This document shows, in pieces, positions 11,634 to 18,604 of a DNA stretch of 18,604 nt. A program made the position numbers and the translations under genes. The notes beneath the pieces were generated by a model. That model saw only the letters and a list, made by a program, of their open reading frames with translations, was not told the origin of the DNA and searched no databases. Every line of letters begins with the position of its first letter. Positions within the stretch are counted from its first letter, which is position 1. The DNA comes from an uncultured Flavonifractor sp. (GTDB lineage Bacteria; Bacillota; Clostridia; Oscillospirales; Oscillospiraceae), in the NCBI GenBank assembly GCA_947384055.1, contig CANDFO010000047.1, forward strand, positions 1 to 18,604. The letters are read 5' to 3'.

Positions 11634-13664
11634 TTAAAGTTTTTCAAAAGAGAGGAGGACGACCTCAAAGGGCCGGAGCTCCAGTTCCAGGCGGCAGCAC
11701 CCCTTCGGCTCCAGCATGGTCAGGCTCTCTGCCGGGGCCAAAGTCGCGTTCAGGACCCGGAGTGTCTCTTCTGAAAGGGTTTCACAGGAGAGAAACGGGG
11801 CGTTTTTATACTTGGATACATAGTCCTCCGGTGAAAGACAATATTTCCGCAGGGCGTACCGCCCCTGCATGTGGTCAAGGCGCAGAGAGACAACGCGGTT
11901 GTTATCGCAGTTCTGAGCCATAAAGTCCAGAAAATGGATGTGCTCCTGTGCCTTGACAGGGTCCTCAAAAAGGGGGTCGAAGCTCTTATCACAGTGGTAG
12001 AGCAGAATCTGGAAATCCTCGCTGCCCGCTGTCCGGGCGGCAAAGTACATGTCTCCCCGCGCAGTCAGCCGGGAACTCATCTTCCCCGTCATAGACAGCA
12101 GATGATACACCGGCTTTTTCAGCCCACGCTCGGTGAGCAGGGAAAGCCCTCCCTTTTCTCCCGCGGCGCCATGCCCCTCCAACAGGGTAATCCGGTCCGC
12201 GTACATCAGGTCCCCCTCGGCCAGGGAGCGGAGCAGAAAGCAGGGCATATATCCTGAATCGTAAATCAGGTTCCCGGCCAGGGGAGGCCGCTCCTCCACA
12301 AAGCGCGCGTCCATCCCCCGGCGCTCCACTGCTCTCCTCAGCGTTTTGGCCCGCGTCTCCTCCTCCGGCCCGGAGACGGAGATAAAAACCTCCACCTTTT
12401 CCCGCGCGGTCCTGTCCCACAGCCGCTCCAGCAGGTTTAAAAAATCCTCCAGCATCTGCGGCGCGGTCCCGTCGGAGACATGGACGCGCAGCCCCACCTG
12501 AAGGGTCTGAAAATCGGAGAGGATATACGCCAAAGCCCGCGGACTGCTCCTGTACCGGCGCAGGAAATCGCCGTCCACCCCGATGGTCTCAAAGGCCAGC
12601 TCCTTCCGCAGCTCTCTGAGCAGGGGGAAGTCAGTCACATGGTCGTAGCGAAACCCCCACAGATTGACGCAGGCCGGCCGGAAGAGAGAGGTCTCCTGCC
12701 GCCGCTGGGACAGATCCAGAAAAATTTCCTCCCGGTTCCCGCCCAGCTTTTTCAGCCACGCCTCCAGCTCCTGCCCCTCCAGCTTCCGGTAGCGGCCGCT
12801 CTGCCGGAAGATGGTCCGGTCCTTGTATTTCTCCCGGTACTGCTGGGGGGTCATGCGGAAAGACCGCTCAAAGCTCTCGGTAAAATACTTATATTTGGAA
12901 AAGCCGCACTCATAGGCAATTGTCTGGAGGCTTTTCTCATTTTCCAGCAGCAGAGCGGCCGATTTTTCCACGCGCGCCAGATTCAGAAAGGTCCGAAAGC
13001 TGACCCCGGTGCCGGTTTTCATAATATGGGTCAAATGATAGGCGCTGATATGCTCGGTGGCCGCCGCGTCCCCCACCTTAATGGGCTGATTGTAGTTGGC
13101 ATAAATATAGTCGCTGATTCTGCGCACACGGCCCAGCTGCACCTCGTTGTCCCGATACATTTTGCTGAACTCCGGGTAGCACTTCCCCAGATTATAGCAC
13201 TGGAACTCCCTGATGAGGATGCGCAGAATCTTATCCCCCGTCTCCCGCAGCTCCCTCTGGTCCGTCCGCTCCCCCGCGAGAAGGCGGGGAAGCTGTTTTT
13301 TCAGATAGCTGCCCAGAATCTGCACCCCGGTGCGGTTGCGCTCAATGGCGCTGTTGGCAAACTGATAGGTATTGATCTCCGGGAACTCCGGCTTGTAGGC
13401 CGACAGATTTACCTGGAGCAACAGGACAAGATTTCCGGTCCCCTCAATGACCTGGAGACGGTGCAGCTCATTGGGACTGCAGATGTAGATGTCCCCTTCC
13501 TCCATACGCAGCACATTATTGACCACGGTGAGCTCTACGGCGCCTTCCAGGGTAAAGATAATTTCCAGCACATCCTTGTGCATATGGTAGGGATATTCTT
13601 CCACCTCCAGCAAAGCGGCCTTCAGCGCCGTGCTTCCGGGAAATTCCACATTGTCGTACAGCAT
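11634..13664 (-). CDS. AraC-family regulator with GH39-like C-terminal domain
   Basis: 676 residues. The N-terminal cupin sensor (about 10-90) includes YHMHKDVLEIIFTLEG (26-41) and GDIYICSPNELH (57-68). The double helix-turn-helix AraC domain (about 180-285) includes HISAYHLTHIMKTGTGVSF (205-223) and the second-motif hallmark IAYECGFSKYKYFTESFERSF (249-269) followed by TPQQYR. The remaining 390 residues follow the course of GH39 beta-xylosidases, notably GGLSLLTERGLKKPVYHLLSM (505-525), but the segment expected to hold the acid/base Asn-Glu-Pro reads SVSGPEE (429-435). The region may therefore be a non-catalytic sugar-sensing module. GGAGG lies 8 nt before the ATG. The permease and flavoprotein genes downstream on the same strand, with direct repeats at their promoter, are the best candidate targets. 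The AraC call is firm; the GH39 relation and the loss of catalysis are by-eye judgements. Confidence 0.9.
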   Translation of the reverse strand: MLYDNVEFPGSTALKAALLEVEEYPYHMHKDVLEIIFTLEGAVELTVVNNVLRMEEGDIYICSPNELHRLQVIEGTGNLVLLLQVNLSAYKPEFPEINTYQFANSAIERNRTGVQILGSYLKKQLPRLLAGERTDQRELRETGDKILRILIREFQCYNLGKCYPEFSKMYRDNEVQLGRVRRISDYIYANYNQPIKVGDAAATEHISAYHLTHIMKTGTGVSFRTFLNLARVEKSAALLLENEKSLQTIAYECGFSKYKYFTESFERSFRMTPQQYREKYKDRTIFRQSGRYRKLEGQELEAWLKKLGGNREEIFLDLSQRRQETSLFRPACVNLWGFRYDHVTDFPLLRELRKELAFETIGVDGDFLRRYRSSPRALAYILSDFQTLQVGLRVHVSDGTAPQMLEDFLNLLERLWDRTAREKVEVFISVSGPEEETRAKTLRRAVERRGMDARFVEERPPLAGNLIYDSGYMPCFLLRSLAEGDLMYADRITLLEGHGAAGEKGGLSLLTERGLKKPVYHLLSMTGKMSSRLTARGDMYFAARTAGSEDFQILLYHCDKSFDPLFEDPVKAQEHIHFLDFMAQNCDNNRVVSLRLDHMQGRYALRKYCLSPEDYVSKYKNAPFLSCETLSEETLRVLNATLAPAESLTMLEPKGCCRLELELRPFEVVLLSFEKL

Positions 13665-13757
13665 GCTGCGCCCTCCTGCCGCGCGTGATGTCTCTCCCCA
13701 ATTAGGACATAAAACCCGGCGGGCGGCGCCTGAACAGGCCCTGAAGCGGCTATCCCG

Positions 13758-13777
13758 CGGCGGGCATCCGCCCGCCG
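13758..13777 (-). terminator. GC-rich hairpin between Abi-alpha and AraC genes
   Basis: CGGCGGGC and GCCCGCCG form an 8-bp perfect stem around ATCC, 40 nt after the Abi-alpha stop. There is no T-run, so it is a weak terminator candidate at most. Confidence 0.4.
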
Positions 13778-13816
13778 GCGTCTCTGTCTGCCGTCAGTGT
13801 TGCAGACTGCCGCAGA

Positions 13817-14590
13817 TTATATAGACGCTTTCCTTAAATCGGAACCCATAGAGGTAATCCCCACCATCTTCTTGATGGTCAGCACCTTGCCCTCTTTTTC
13901 CGCAAGCTCCACTTTCTCCAGAAATGCCGGGCTCTTTCTTATCTTGTCATACCGCCAGCTGTCTGCAAGCGCTATATTTCCCGGAATATCCACAAGCCCC
14001 AGCCGGGTCAGATTGGTCAAATAGAGCGGCGTCTTATCCGGAAATTCGCAGTGAGCCTCTTCGCCGATTACCCCCACAGAGCTGAACAGGGTGAATACCC
14101 CGTCTGTCTGGGGTTTTGCAACCGCGATATCCATAATCGGCTCATAGAGAAACTCCCTGGGCAGCTGATTTAACAGTTTTGCCTCATCGGGCGTCATCTG
14201 CTTCAGAATTTCCACAAAGGCAGGATGGACAAATTCTGCCGTATCACTGTTCATGCTTGCGCCCAGCAGATTTAAGAGTTTGGTCCTGATCTCATCCTTG
14301 GTATATCTCATCGCTTCGATGGCGGGGATAGCCACCGCTATATCCGGAGATATGATTTTCTCTTCGCCAATGTTCCGCGACTCAAAGTAGGCGGGAATCG
14401 CGGAATCCAGATACGCGGCGATTTTGTCGTATCCCCACGCCAGGGCGGTGACCGGCGCAAGGACTAGTTTAACCGCTCTTTTCAATCCAAGTCCAACTTC
14501 TATCACAGCAGACCTGAAGCCATCATCATAGATCTTCTCAACAGGCACTTTTTTGGCAAGCTCGCCTACGACCGTCTCTTCTATTGACAT
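13817..14590 (-). CDS. Abi-alpha family protein (DUF4393)
   Basis: 257 residues. The sequence fits the DUF4393/Abi-alpha family: an N-terminal amphipathic part with YDDGFRSAVIEVGLGLKRAV (21-40) and a following short hydrophobic stretch LVLAPVTALAWGYDK (42-56), then SPDIAVAIPAIEAMRY (81-96), and the strongest signature VHPAFVEILKQMTPDEAKLL (121-140). The family name comes from abortive infection, but its mechanism is not established, and a defence role here is inference. The start was set at 14590 because AAGGAG lies 8 nt before that ATG; the in-frame GTG at 14599 overlaps the RBS. Base use is less GC-rich than next door: 29 of 60 bases are G or C at 14341-14400 against 36 of 60 in trkA at 15001-15060. 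This suggests acquisition. The gene stands alone and no second defence gene is adjacent. Confidence 0.82.
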   Translation of the reverse strand: MSIEETVVGELAKKVPVEKIYDDGFRSAVIEVGLGLKRAVKLVLAPVTALAWGYDKIAAYLDSAIPAYFESRNIGEEKIISPDIAVAIPAIEAMRYTKDEIRTKLLNLLGASMNSDTAEFVHPAFVEILKQMTPDEAKLLNQLPREFLYEPIMDIAVAKPQTDGVFTLFSSVGVIGEEAHCEFPDKTPLYLTNLTRLGLVDIPGNIALADSWRYDKIRKSPAFLEKVELAEKEGKVLTIKKMVGITSMGSDLRKASI

Positions 14591-14918
14591 AAATCCCACT
14601 CCTTTTCAACGTCCGGCCGACTCAACCCCCATGCACGGTGTTCCGCCAGGCCGCGTATGATGATTGGGTCAGCGTTTCCCTGACTACCTTTACTGGAATT
14701 TTTCCCGGCATTCATCAAACAATATCGGCAAATTGCAATTATAAATAAGAGGTCAGCCAGGACATTCGCAGCGGCGCAGGCTGGAAAAATGGAAGCTCCG
14801 CCTGCGGCGTCCAATCCGGTTTCGGCAAAATACGCGGCAGTCCTTGCATATGGCGCGGGAAAGGTTTAAGATATGCAGTGCAAACGTGTGGGGCACAGCC
14901 CCGAAAGGATGAAACGGC
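14591..14918. other. Divergent intergenic region between Abi-alpha and trkA
   Basis: 328 nt with no convincing gene. It holds the Abi-alpha RBS at the left end, an AT-rich centre around 14700-14750 with a minus-strand TATAAT (14738-14743) that lacks a good -35, an imperfect hairpin CGCAGGC/GCCTGCG (14775-14781 with 14800-14806), and the trkA promoter listed separately. Confidence 0.55.
14844..14872 (+). promoter_or_regulatory. Candidate sigma-70 promoter for trkA-trkH
   Basis: TTGCAT (14844-14849) and TAAGAT (14867-14872) are 17 nt apart, giving a leader of about 40 nt before the TTG at 14919. No cyclic di-AMP riboswitch-like structure fits in such a short leader. Confidence 0.6.
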
Positions 14919-16307
14919 TTGAATATTATCATCGTGGGAGACGGCAAGGTCGGCTATACCTTGGCGGAGCACCTCTCCCAGGAGGAGCACAACGTCACCA
15001 TTATCGACACCAACGACGAGGCTCTGCGCCGAGCCTCTGAATCCCTGGACGTCATGTGCGTCAAGGGCAACGGCGCGACCCTGTCCGCTCTGAAGGAGGC
15101 CGGTACGGAAAACGCCGATGTGATCATTGCCGCCACCAGCCTGGATGAGGTAAATATGATCTGCTGCCGCACCGCCAAGCGGCTGGGGGCCCAATATGCC
15201 ATTGCGCGGGTGCGCAGCGTGGAATACGCCCTGGAGCTGTCCATGCTCAAGCAGGACCTGGGCATCGACATGGTTATCAACCCGGAAAACGCCACCGCCG
15301 TGGAGATCTCCCGGCTGCTGCGCTTCCCCTCCGCCGCCAACATCGAGACCTTCTGCCGGGGACGGGTGGAGCTGATGGGCTTCCGGGTTCAGGCGGATGA
15401 CTTCTTCGCGGGACATCCCCTGTCGGCCTCTGCCCGGCATATCCAGGAGCTGCCCATGCTCTTCTGCGCCGCCGAGCGGGGGGAGCAGGTGATTATACCT
15501 GACGGCTCCTTTGTCCCCCAGGCCGAGGACCGGCTCTACCTGATCGGTCAGCCCACCGGACTTACCGACTTCTTCAAGCTGCTGGGCCGCTATACGCCAA
15601 AGGTGCGCAAGGTCTTTATTGTCGGGGGCGGGCGCATTACCCACTATCTGACCGTCATTCTGGAGCGTCTGGACATGCGGGTAAAAATTGTGGAGCGGAA
15701 TATGGAGCGCTGCCGCCAGCTGTCCGAGGTGCTGCCCCACACCATGGTCCTCTGCGGCGATGGCACCGACCAGGAGCTGCTGGAGCAGGAGGACCTGGCC
15801 GACTCCGACGCCTTTATCTCCCTCACCGACCGGGATGAGGACAATCTGATCATCTCCCTGTACGCCATGCAGCAGGGGATGAAAAAGGTGATCGCCAAGT
15901 GCAACCGGGAGAACTACGCGGGCATTGCCCAGTCTGTGGGGCTGGACAGCGTCATCTCCCCCAAACTCATCACCGCCAGCCAGATCCTCCAGGTGGTCCG
16001 GGGCATGCAGAACTCCAAGGGCAGCGTTATGAACGCCCTGTACCGCATTGCCGGGGGCCACGCCGAGGCCATGGAGTTTGAAGTCAACGACACCACCCGC
16101 AATTTGGGCATTCCCCTCAAAGAGCTGCGCCTGAAAAAGGGCATCCTCATCGCCGTGCTGCTCCACCAGGGCCGGGTGATCATTCCCGACGGCTCCTCCT
16201 CCATCCAGGCGGGTGATACCGTCATTATCGTCTCCCGGAACCACGGCATTTTGGATATCAACGATATCTATGAGGAGACCCTGCTGGATATGGGGGCTGT
16301 GCAATGA
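14919..16307 (+). CDS. trkA: Trk potassium uptake regulatory subunit TrkA
   Basis: 462 residues, the size of a full two-lobe TrkA. It is a cytoplasmic NAD(H)/nucleotide-binding regulator that gates the TrkH channel. Two RCK-N Rossmann lobes are visible: VGDGKVGYTLAEHL (6-19) with the ribose-binding acidic residue in TIIDTN (27-32), and IVGGGRITHYL (234-244) with KIVERN (256-261). Each is followed by an RCK-C domain (about 140-220 and 380-440). The start is TTG at 14919: AAAGGA lies 9 nt before it, and an ATG at 14909 is in another frame. The stop overlaps the trkH start by 4 nt (ATGA), so the two are translationally coupled. Confidence 0.96.
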   Translation: MNIIIVGDGKVGYTLAEHLSQEEHNVTIIDTNDEALRRASESLDVMCVKGNGATLSALKEAGTENADVIIAATSLDEVNMICCRTAKRLGAQYAIARVRSVEYALELSMLKQDLGIDMVINPENATAVEISRLLRFPSAANIETFCRGRVELMGFRVQADDFFAGHPLSASARHIQELPMLFCAAERGEQVIIPDGSFVPQAEDRLYLIGQPTGLTDFFKLLGRYTPKVRKVFIVGGGRITHYLTVILERLDMRVKIVERNMERCRQLSEVLPHTMVLCGDGTDQELLEQEDLADSDAFISLTDRDEDNLIISLYAMQQGMKKVIAKCNRENYAGIAQSVGLDSVISPKLITASQILQVVRGMQNSKGSVMNALYRIAGGHAEAMEFEVNDTTRNLGIPLKELRLKKGILIAVLLHQGRVIIPDGSSSIQAGDTVIIVSRNHGILDINDIYEETLLDMGAVQ

Positions 16308-17761
16308 ATTTCAGGCTGGTATTCAAGCTCACCGGCAAGGTGCTTCTGGTGGAATCCGCCGCCATGGTGCTCCCTCTGCTGGTCTCCCTGGTCTATCAGG
16401 AAAACCCCATGCCTTTTCTGATTACGCTTCCCCTGACCGCCGCCATAGGGCTCCTGCTGGCCCACATCCGCAGCGACGACCACTTTTTCCCCCGGGAGGG
16501 TTTTTTCGCCGTGGCCCTGATCTGGCTGCTGATGGGGGGCTTTGGGGCCATGCCCTTTTATCTGTGCGGACGGATTTATCCGGAGCTGGGGCTCTTTCGC
16601 ACCTACATCGACTGCTTTTTTGAGGCGGTCTCCGGCTTTACCACCACCGGGGCCTCCATTCTGACGGCAGTGGAACCCCTGCCCCGCTGCATCCTGTTCT
16701 GGCGGTCCTTCATCCACTGGATGGGCGGCATGGGGGTGCTGATTCTGGCCATCGCCCTCCTGCCCGGTCTGGGTGGGCGGACCCTCCACCTGATGAAGGC
16801 AGAGAGCCCCGGCCCCATCGTCAGCAAGCTGGTGCCAAAGACCAGCCAGTCCTCAAAAATTCTCTATGGCATCTACTGCGCCCTCACCGGTCTTCAGGTG
16901 CTCTGCCTCCGGCTGGCGGGCCAGCCCTGGTTTGACAGCCTGGTGAACTCCTTCGCCACAGCGGGCACCGGCGGCTTCGCCGTGCGCAATACCTCCATCG
17001 CCGCCTATGGCAGCCCCGCCGTGGAGATTATCATCACCGTGTTTATGCTCCTGTTCTCCGTCAACTTCTCCATGTACTTCCTGCTCCTCTGCGGCAAGGC
17101 GCGGCAGGTGCTCCAGAGCGATGAGCTGCGCTTTTTCCTGACCGTGGTGGCGGGGAGCATCCTGCTCATTACTTTGAATATCTCCGGACTCTACCCCACC
17201 CTGGGAGAGGCTGTGCGCCATGCCGCCTTTCAGGTGGGCTCCATCATCTCCACCACCGGCTTCTCCAGCGTGGATTTTGACCTGTGGCCGGAATTCTCCC
17301 GGGTGCTGCTGGTACTGCTCATGTTCATCGGCGCCTGCGCCGGCTCCACCGGCGGGGGCCTCAAGTGTTCCCGGGTGCTCCTGCTGTGCCGCTGTATCGG
17401 CAGGGAGATCCGTCAGGTCATCCATCCCCGGTCCGTCAACGTGGTCAAGCTGGACGGCCGGGTAGTGGAGGAGGACGCCCTGCGCTCGGTGCATATTTTC
17501 TTTGCCGCCTATATCTTCATCATCCTGCTGGCAACCCTGGCGGTGGCGGTGGACAACTTCACCTTCGGCACCACCTTTACCGCCGTGGTATCCTGCATCA
17601 GCAACATTGGTCCGGGATTGGAAGCAGTGGGACCGATGGGAAACTTTTCCGCCTTTTCCCCGGTATCCAAGCTGGTGCTCTCCCTGTGCATGATTATTGG
17701 GCGGCTGGAGATCCTTCCGGTGCTGGTGCTGTTTAGTAAAAACGCCTGGAAGCGCTCTTAA
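16304..17761 (+). CDS. trkH: Trk potassium uptake membrane subunit TrkH
   Basis: 485 residues, normal for TrkH. The protein has four membrane-pore-membrane repeats plus two N-terminal helices and conducts K+ into the cell under TrkA control. The four selectivity-filter segments are visible: FTTTGAS (112-118), ATAGTGGFAV (218-227), STTGFSSV (316-323) and SNIGPGL (433-439). The gating-loop region after the third repeat is present (CAGSTGGGLKCSRV, 345-358). The ATG overlaps the trkA stop in ATGA. A strong terminator follows 20 nt after the stop. Confidence 0.97.
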   Translation: MNFRLVFKLTGKVLLVESAAMVLPLLVSLVYQENPMPFLITLPLTAAIGLLLAHIRSDDHFFPREGFFAVALIWLLMGGFGAMPFYLCGRIYPELGLFRTYIDCFFEAVSGFTTTGASILTAVEPLPRCILFWRSFIHWMGGMGVLILAIALLPGLGGRTLHLMKAESPGPIVSKLVPKTSQSSKILYGIYCALTGLQVLCLRLAGQPWFDSLVNSFATAGTGGFAVRNTSIAAYGSPAVEIIITVFMLLFSVNFSMYFLLLCGKARQVLQSDELRFFLTVVAGSILLITLNISGLYPTLGEAVRHAAFQVGSIISTTGFSSVDFDLWPEFSRVLLVLLMFIGACAGSTGGGLKCSRVLLLCRCIGREIRQVIHPRSVNVVKLDGRVVEEDALRSVHIFFAAYIFIILLATLAVAVDNFTFGTTFTAVVSCISNIGPGLEAVGPMGNFSAFSPVSKLVLSLCMIIGRLEILPVLVLFSKNAWKRS

Positions 17762-17780
17762 ATTTACTGGATTTTTGTAC

Positions 17781-17818
17781 AAAGTGTCAAACCTTCCGGT
17801 TTGACACTTTTCTTTTTT
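17781..17818 (+). terminator. Intrinsic terminator of the trkA-trkH operon
   Basis: AAAGTGTCAAACC (17781-17793) and its exact complement (17798-17810) enclose TTCC and run into a T-rich tract TTCTTTTTT (17810-17818). Confidence 0.95.
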
Positions 17819-17827
17819 AAGTTGCCC

Positions 17828-17857
17828 TTGCATTGGGGCGGACTTCTGAGTTAAAAT
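17828..17857 (+). promoter_or_regulatory. Candidate promoter for hppA
   Basis: TTGCAT (17828-17833) and TAAAAT (17852-17857) are 18 nt apart, directly after the trk terminator. The leader of about 60 nt contains the hairpin GCTCCG/CGGAGC (17881-17886 with 17892-17897) shortly before the RBS. Confidence 0.6.
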
Positions 17858-17925
17858 TAACCTATCCAAGGGAGAGAGAAGCTCCGGCTTACGGAGCACA
17901 TAAGACAACAAAGGAGTTGGTTACG

Positions 17926-18604
17926 TTGCTCGAAAACCTGTTTTGGCTCGGCTTAGTTGGGGCCGGCGTCGCACTAGTCTTTGCCTGGGTCCAGTGCCAG
18001 AAGGTTATGAAGTTCTCTGAAGGCACAGAGCTCATGCAGAAGCTGGCCGCGTCCATCCGCTCCGGCGCAAACGCCTACCTGCGCCGGCAGTACACCACCG
18101 TGGCGAAAATTTTTGTGGTGGTCTTTCTGGTGTTGCTGGTGCTGGCCTGGGTAGGACTGCTGGACAACTGGTTTATCCCCTTCGCGTTCCTCACCGGCGG
18201 CATCTACTCCGCTCTGGCCGGGTTTATCGGCATGAGAATCGCCACCTCCGCCAACGCCCGCACCGCCAACGCCGCCCATGAAAGCCTCAACCGGGGCCTC
18301 AACGTGGCCTTCTCTTCCGGCGCGGTAATGGGCTTTACGGTGGTGGGCCTGGGCCTGCTGGATGTGTCCGTCTGGTTCCATATCCTCAAATATGTCGCCG
18401 GGTACGGCCCGGAGCACATCGCCCAGACCATGGTGATGTTCGGCATGGGAGCCTCTTTTATGGCCCTGTTCGGGCGTGTGGGCGGCGGCATCTTTACCAA
18501 GGCCGCCGACGTGGGCGCCGACCTGGTGGGCAAGGTGGAGGCGGGCATCCCCGAGGACGACCCCCGCAACCCCGCCACCATCGCCGACAATGTGGGCGAC
18601 AACG
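17926..18604 (+). CDS. hppA: Membrane-bound cation-pumping pyrophosphatase, 3'-truncated
   Basis: The first 226 residues are in the window and the gene continues past the right edge. The enzyme hydrolyses pyrophosphate at the cytoplasmic face and pumps H+ and/or Na+ outward. Visible are an N-terminal helix (about 3-22), an amphipathic stretch KFSEGTELMQKLAASIRSGANAYLRRQY matching the family's conserved GAxAYLxRQY region (end near 56), further membrane helices, and the substrate-binding signature GGGIFTKAADVGADLVGKVE (186-205) followed by GIPEDDPRNPATIADNVGDN (207-226). These Asp, Lys and Glu residues bind Mg-pyrophosphate. The start is TTG at 17926, with AAAGGAG 9 nt upstream; an in-frame TTG at 17917 touches the RBS and is unlikely. 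Whether the enzyme is K+-dependent or Na+-pumping depends on residues outside the window. Confidence 0.95.
   Translation, partial: MLENLFWLGLVGAGVALVFAWVQCQKVMKFSEGTELMQKLAASIRSGANAYLRRQYTTVAKIFVVVFLVLLVLAWVGLLDNWFIPFAFLTGGIYSALAGFIGMRIATSANARTANAAHESLNRGLNVAFSSGAVMGFTVVGLGLLDVSVWFHILKYVAGYGPEHIAQTMVMFGMGASFMALFGRVGGGIFTKAADVGADLVGKVEAGIPEDDPRNPATIADNVGDN

Noticed and set aside
14581..14814. 77-codon minus-strand frame upstream of Abi-alpha
   Set aside because: It overlaps the Abi-alpha RBS and start and shows no recognisable domain. A short hydrophobic patch alone is not enough.
14739..16304. 521-codon minus-strand open frame opposite trkA
   Set aside because: Antisense shadow of trkA, with no family resemblance and no RBS. 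Similar antisense frames at 3939-4883, 9700-11004, 12480-13688 and 16853-17911 were rejected for the same reason.

Overview
The window looks like a chromosomal segment of a GC-rich Clostridia bacterium, most likely a gut member of the Oscillospirales (Flavonifractor, Lawsonibacter or a relative). This is inference from GC content of roughly 60% by eye, strong GGAGG-type ribosome binding sites, a clostripain-family protease, an AraC regulator fused to a GH39-like region, and a membrane-bound pyrophosphatase. I see no phage, insertion sequence, CRISPR array, tRNA or rRNA. Both edges cut genes: a C11 protease on the left and hppA on the right.

Left part (1-5540): a clostripain-like C11 cysteine protease missing its N-terminus is followed on the same strand by a DUF853/HerA-like ATPase with a long C-terminal coiled coil. 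Convergent to these is a membrane-anchored putative glycoside hydrolase (DUF4015-like) with its own extended -10 promoter, and upstream of it a MarR regulator. The convergent gap holds copy 1 of a 119-nt dispersed repeat and a 15-bp perfect hairpin.

Middle (5540-11000): a 615-nt gap separates marR from a divergent MATE efflux pump. The gap carries a near-consensus sigma-70 promoter, then a terminator-like hairpin that competes with an alternative hairpin, so the pump may be attenuated as well as MarR-controlled. A strong bidirectional terminator separates the pump from a convergent operon of an APC-family permease and a 667-residue old-yellow-enzyme flavoprotein (Fe-S, FMN and FAD type), which looks like an uptake-and-reduction unit for an unknown substrate.

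Regulatory gap (11000-11633): on the minus strand this holds a promoter for the permease, three GGACAAA direct repeats, a TTGTATACAA palindrome, a hairpin-rich leader, copy 2 of the 119-nt repeat, and two near-identical 33-nt hairpins bracketing that copy. Upstream lies an AraC regulator whose C-terminal half resembles GH39 xylosidases but seems to lack the catalytic Asn-Glu-Pro. It is the natural candidate regulator of the permease operon.

Right part (13800-18604): a less GC-rich Abi-alpha/DUF4393 gene, possibly a phage-defence gene, sits alone on the minus strand. Diverging from it is the trkA-trkH potassium uptake operon with 4-nt overlapping coding regions and a textbook terminator. It is followed by hppA, a cation-pumping membrane pyrophosphatase starting at TTG and running off the window. 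The two most unusual features are the structured 119-nt repeat pair and the AraC/GH39-like regulator with its repeat-rich target promoter.
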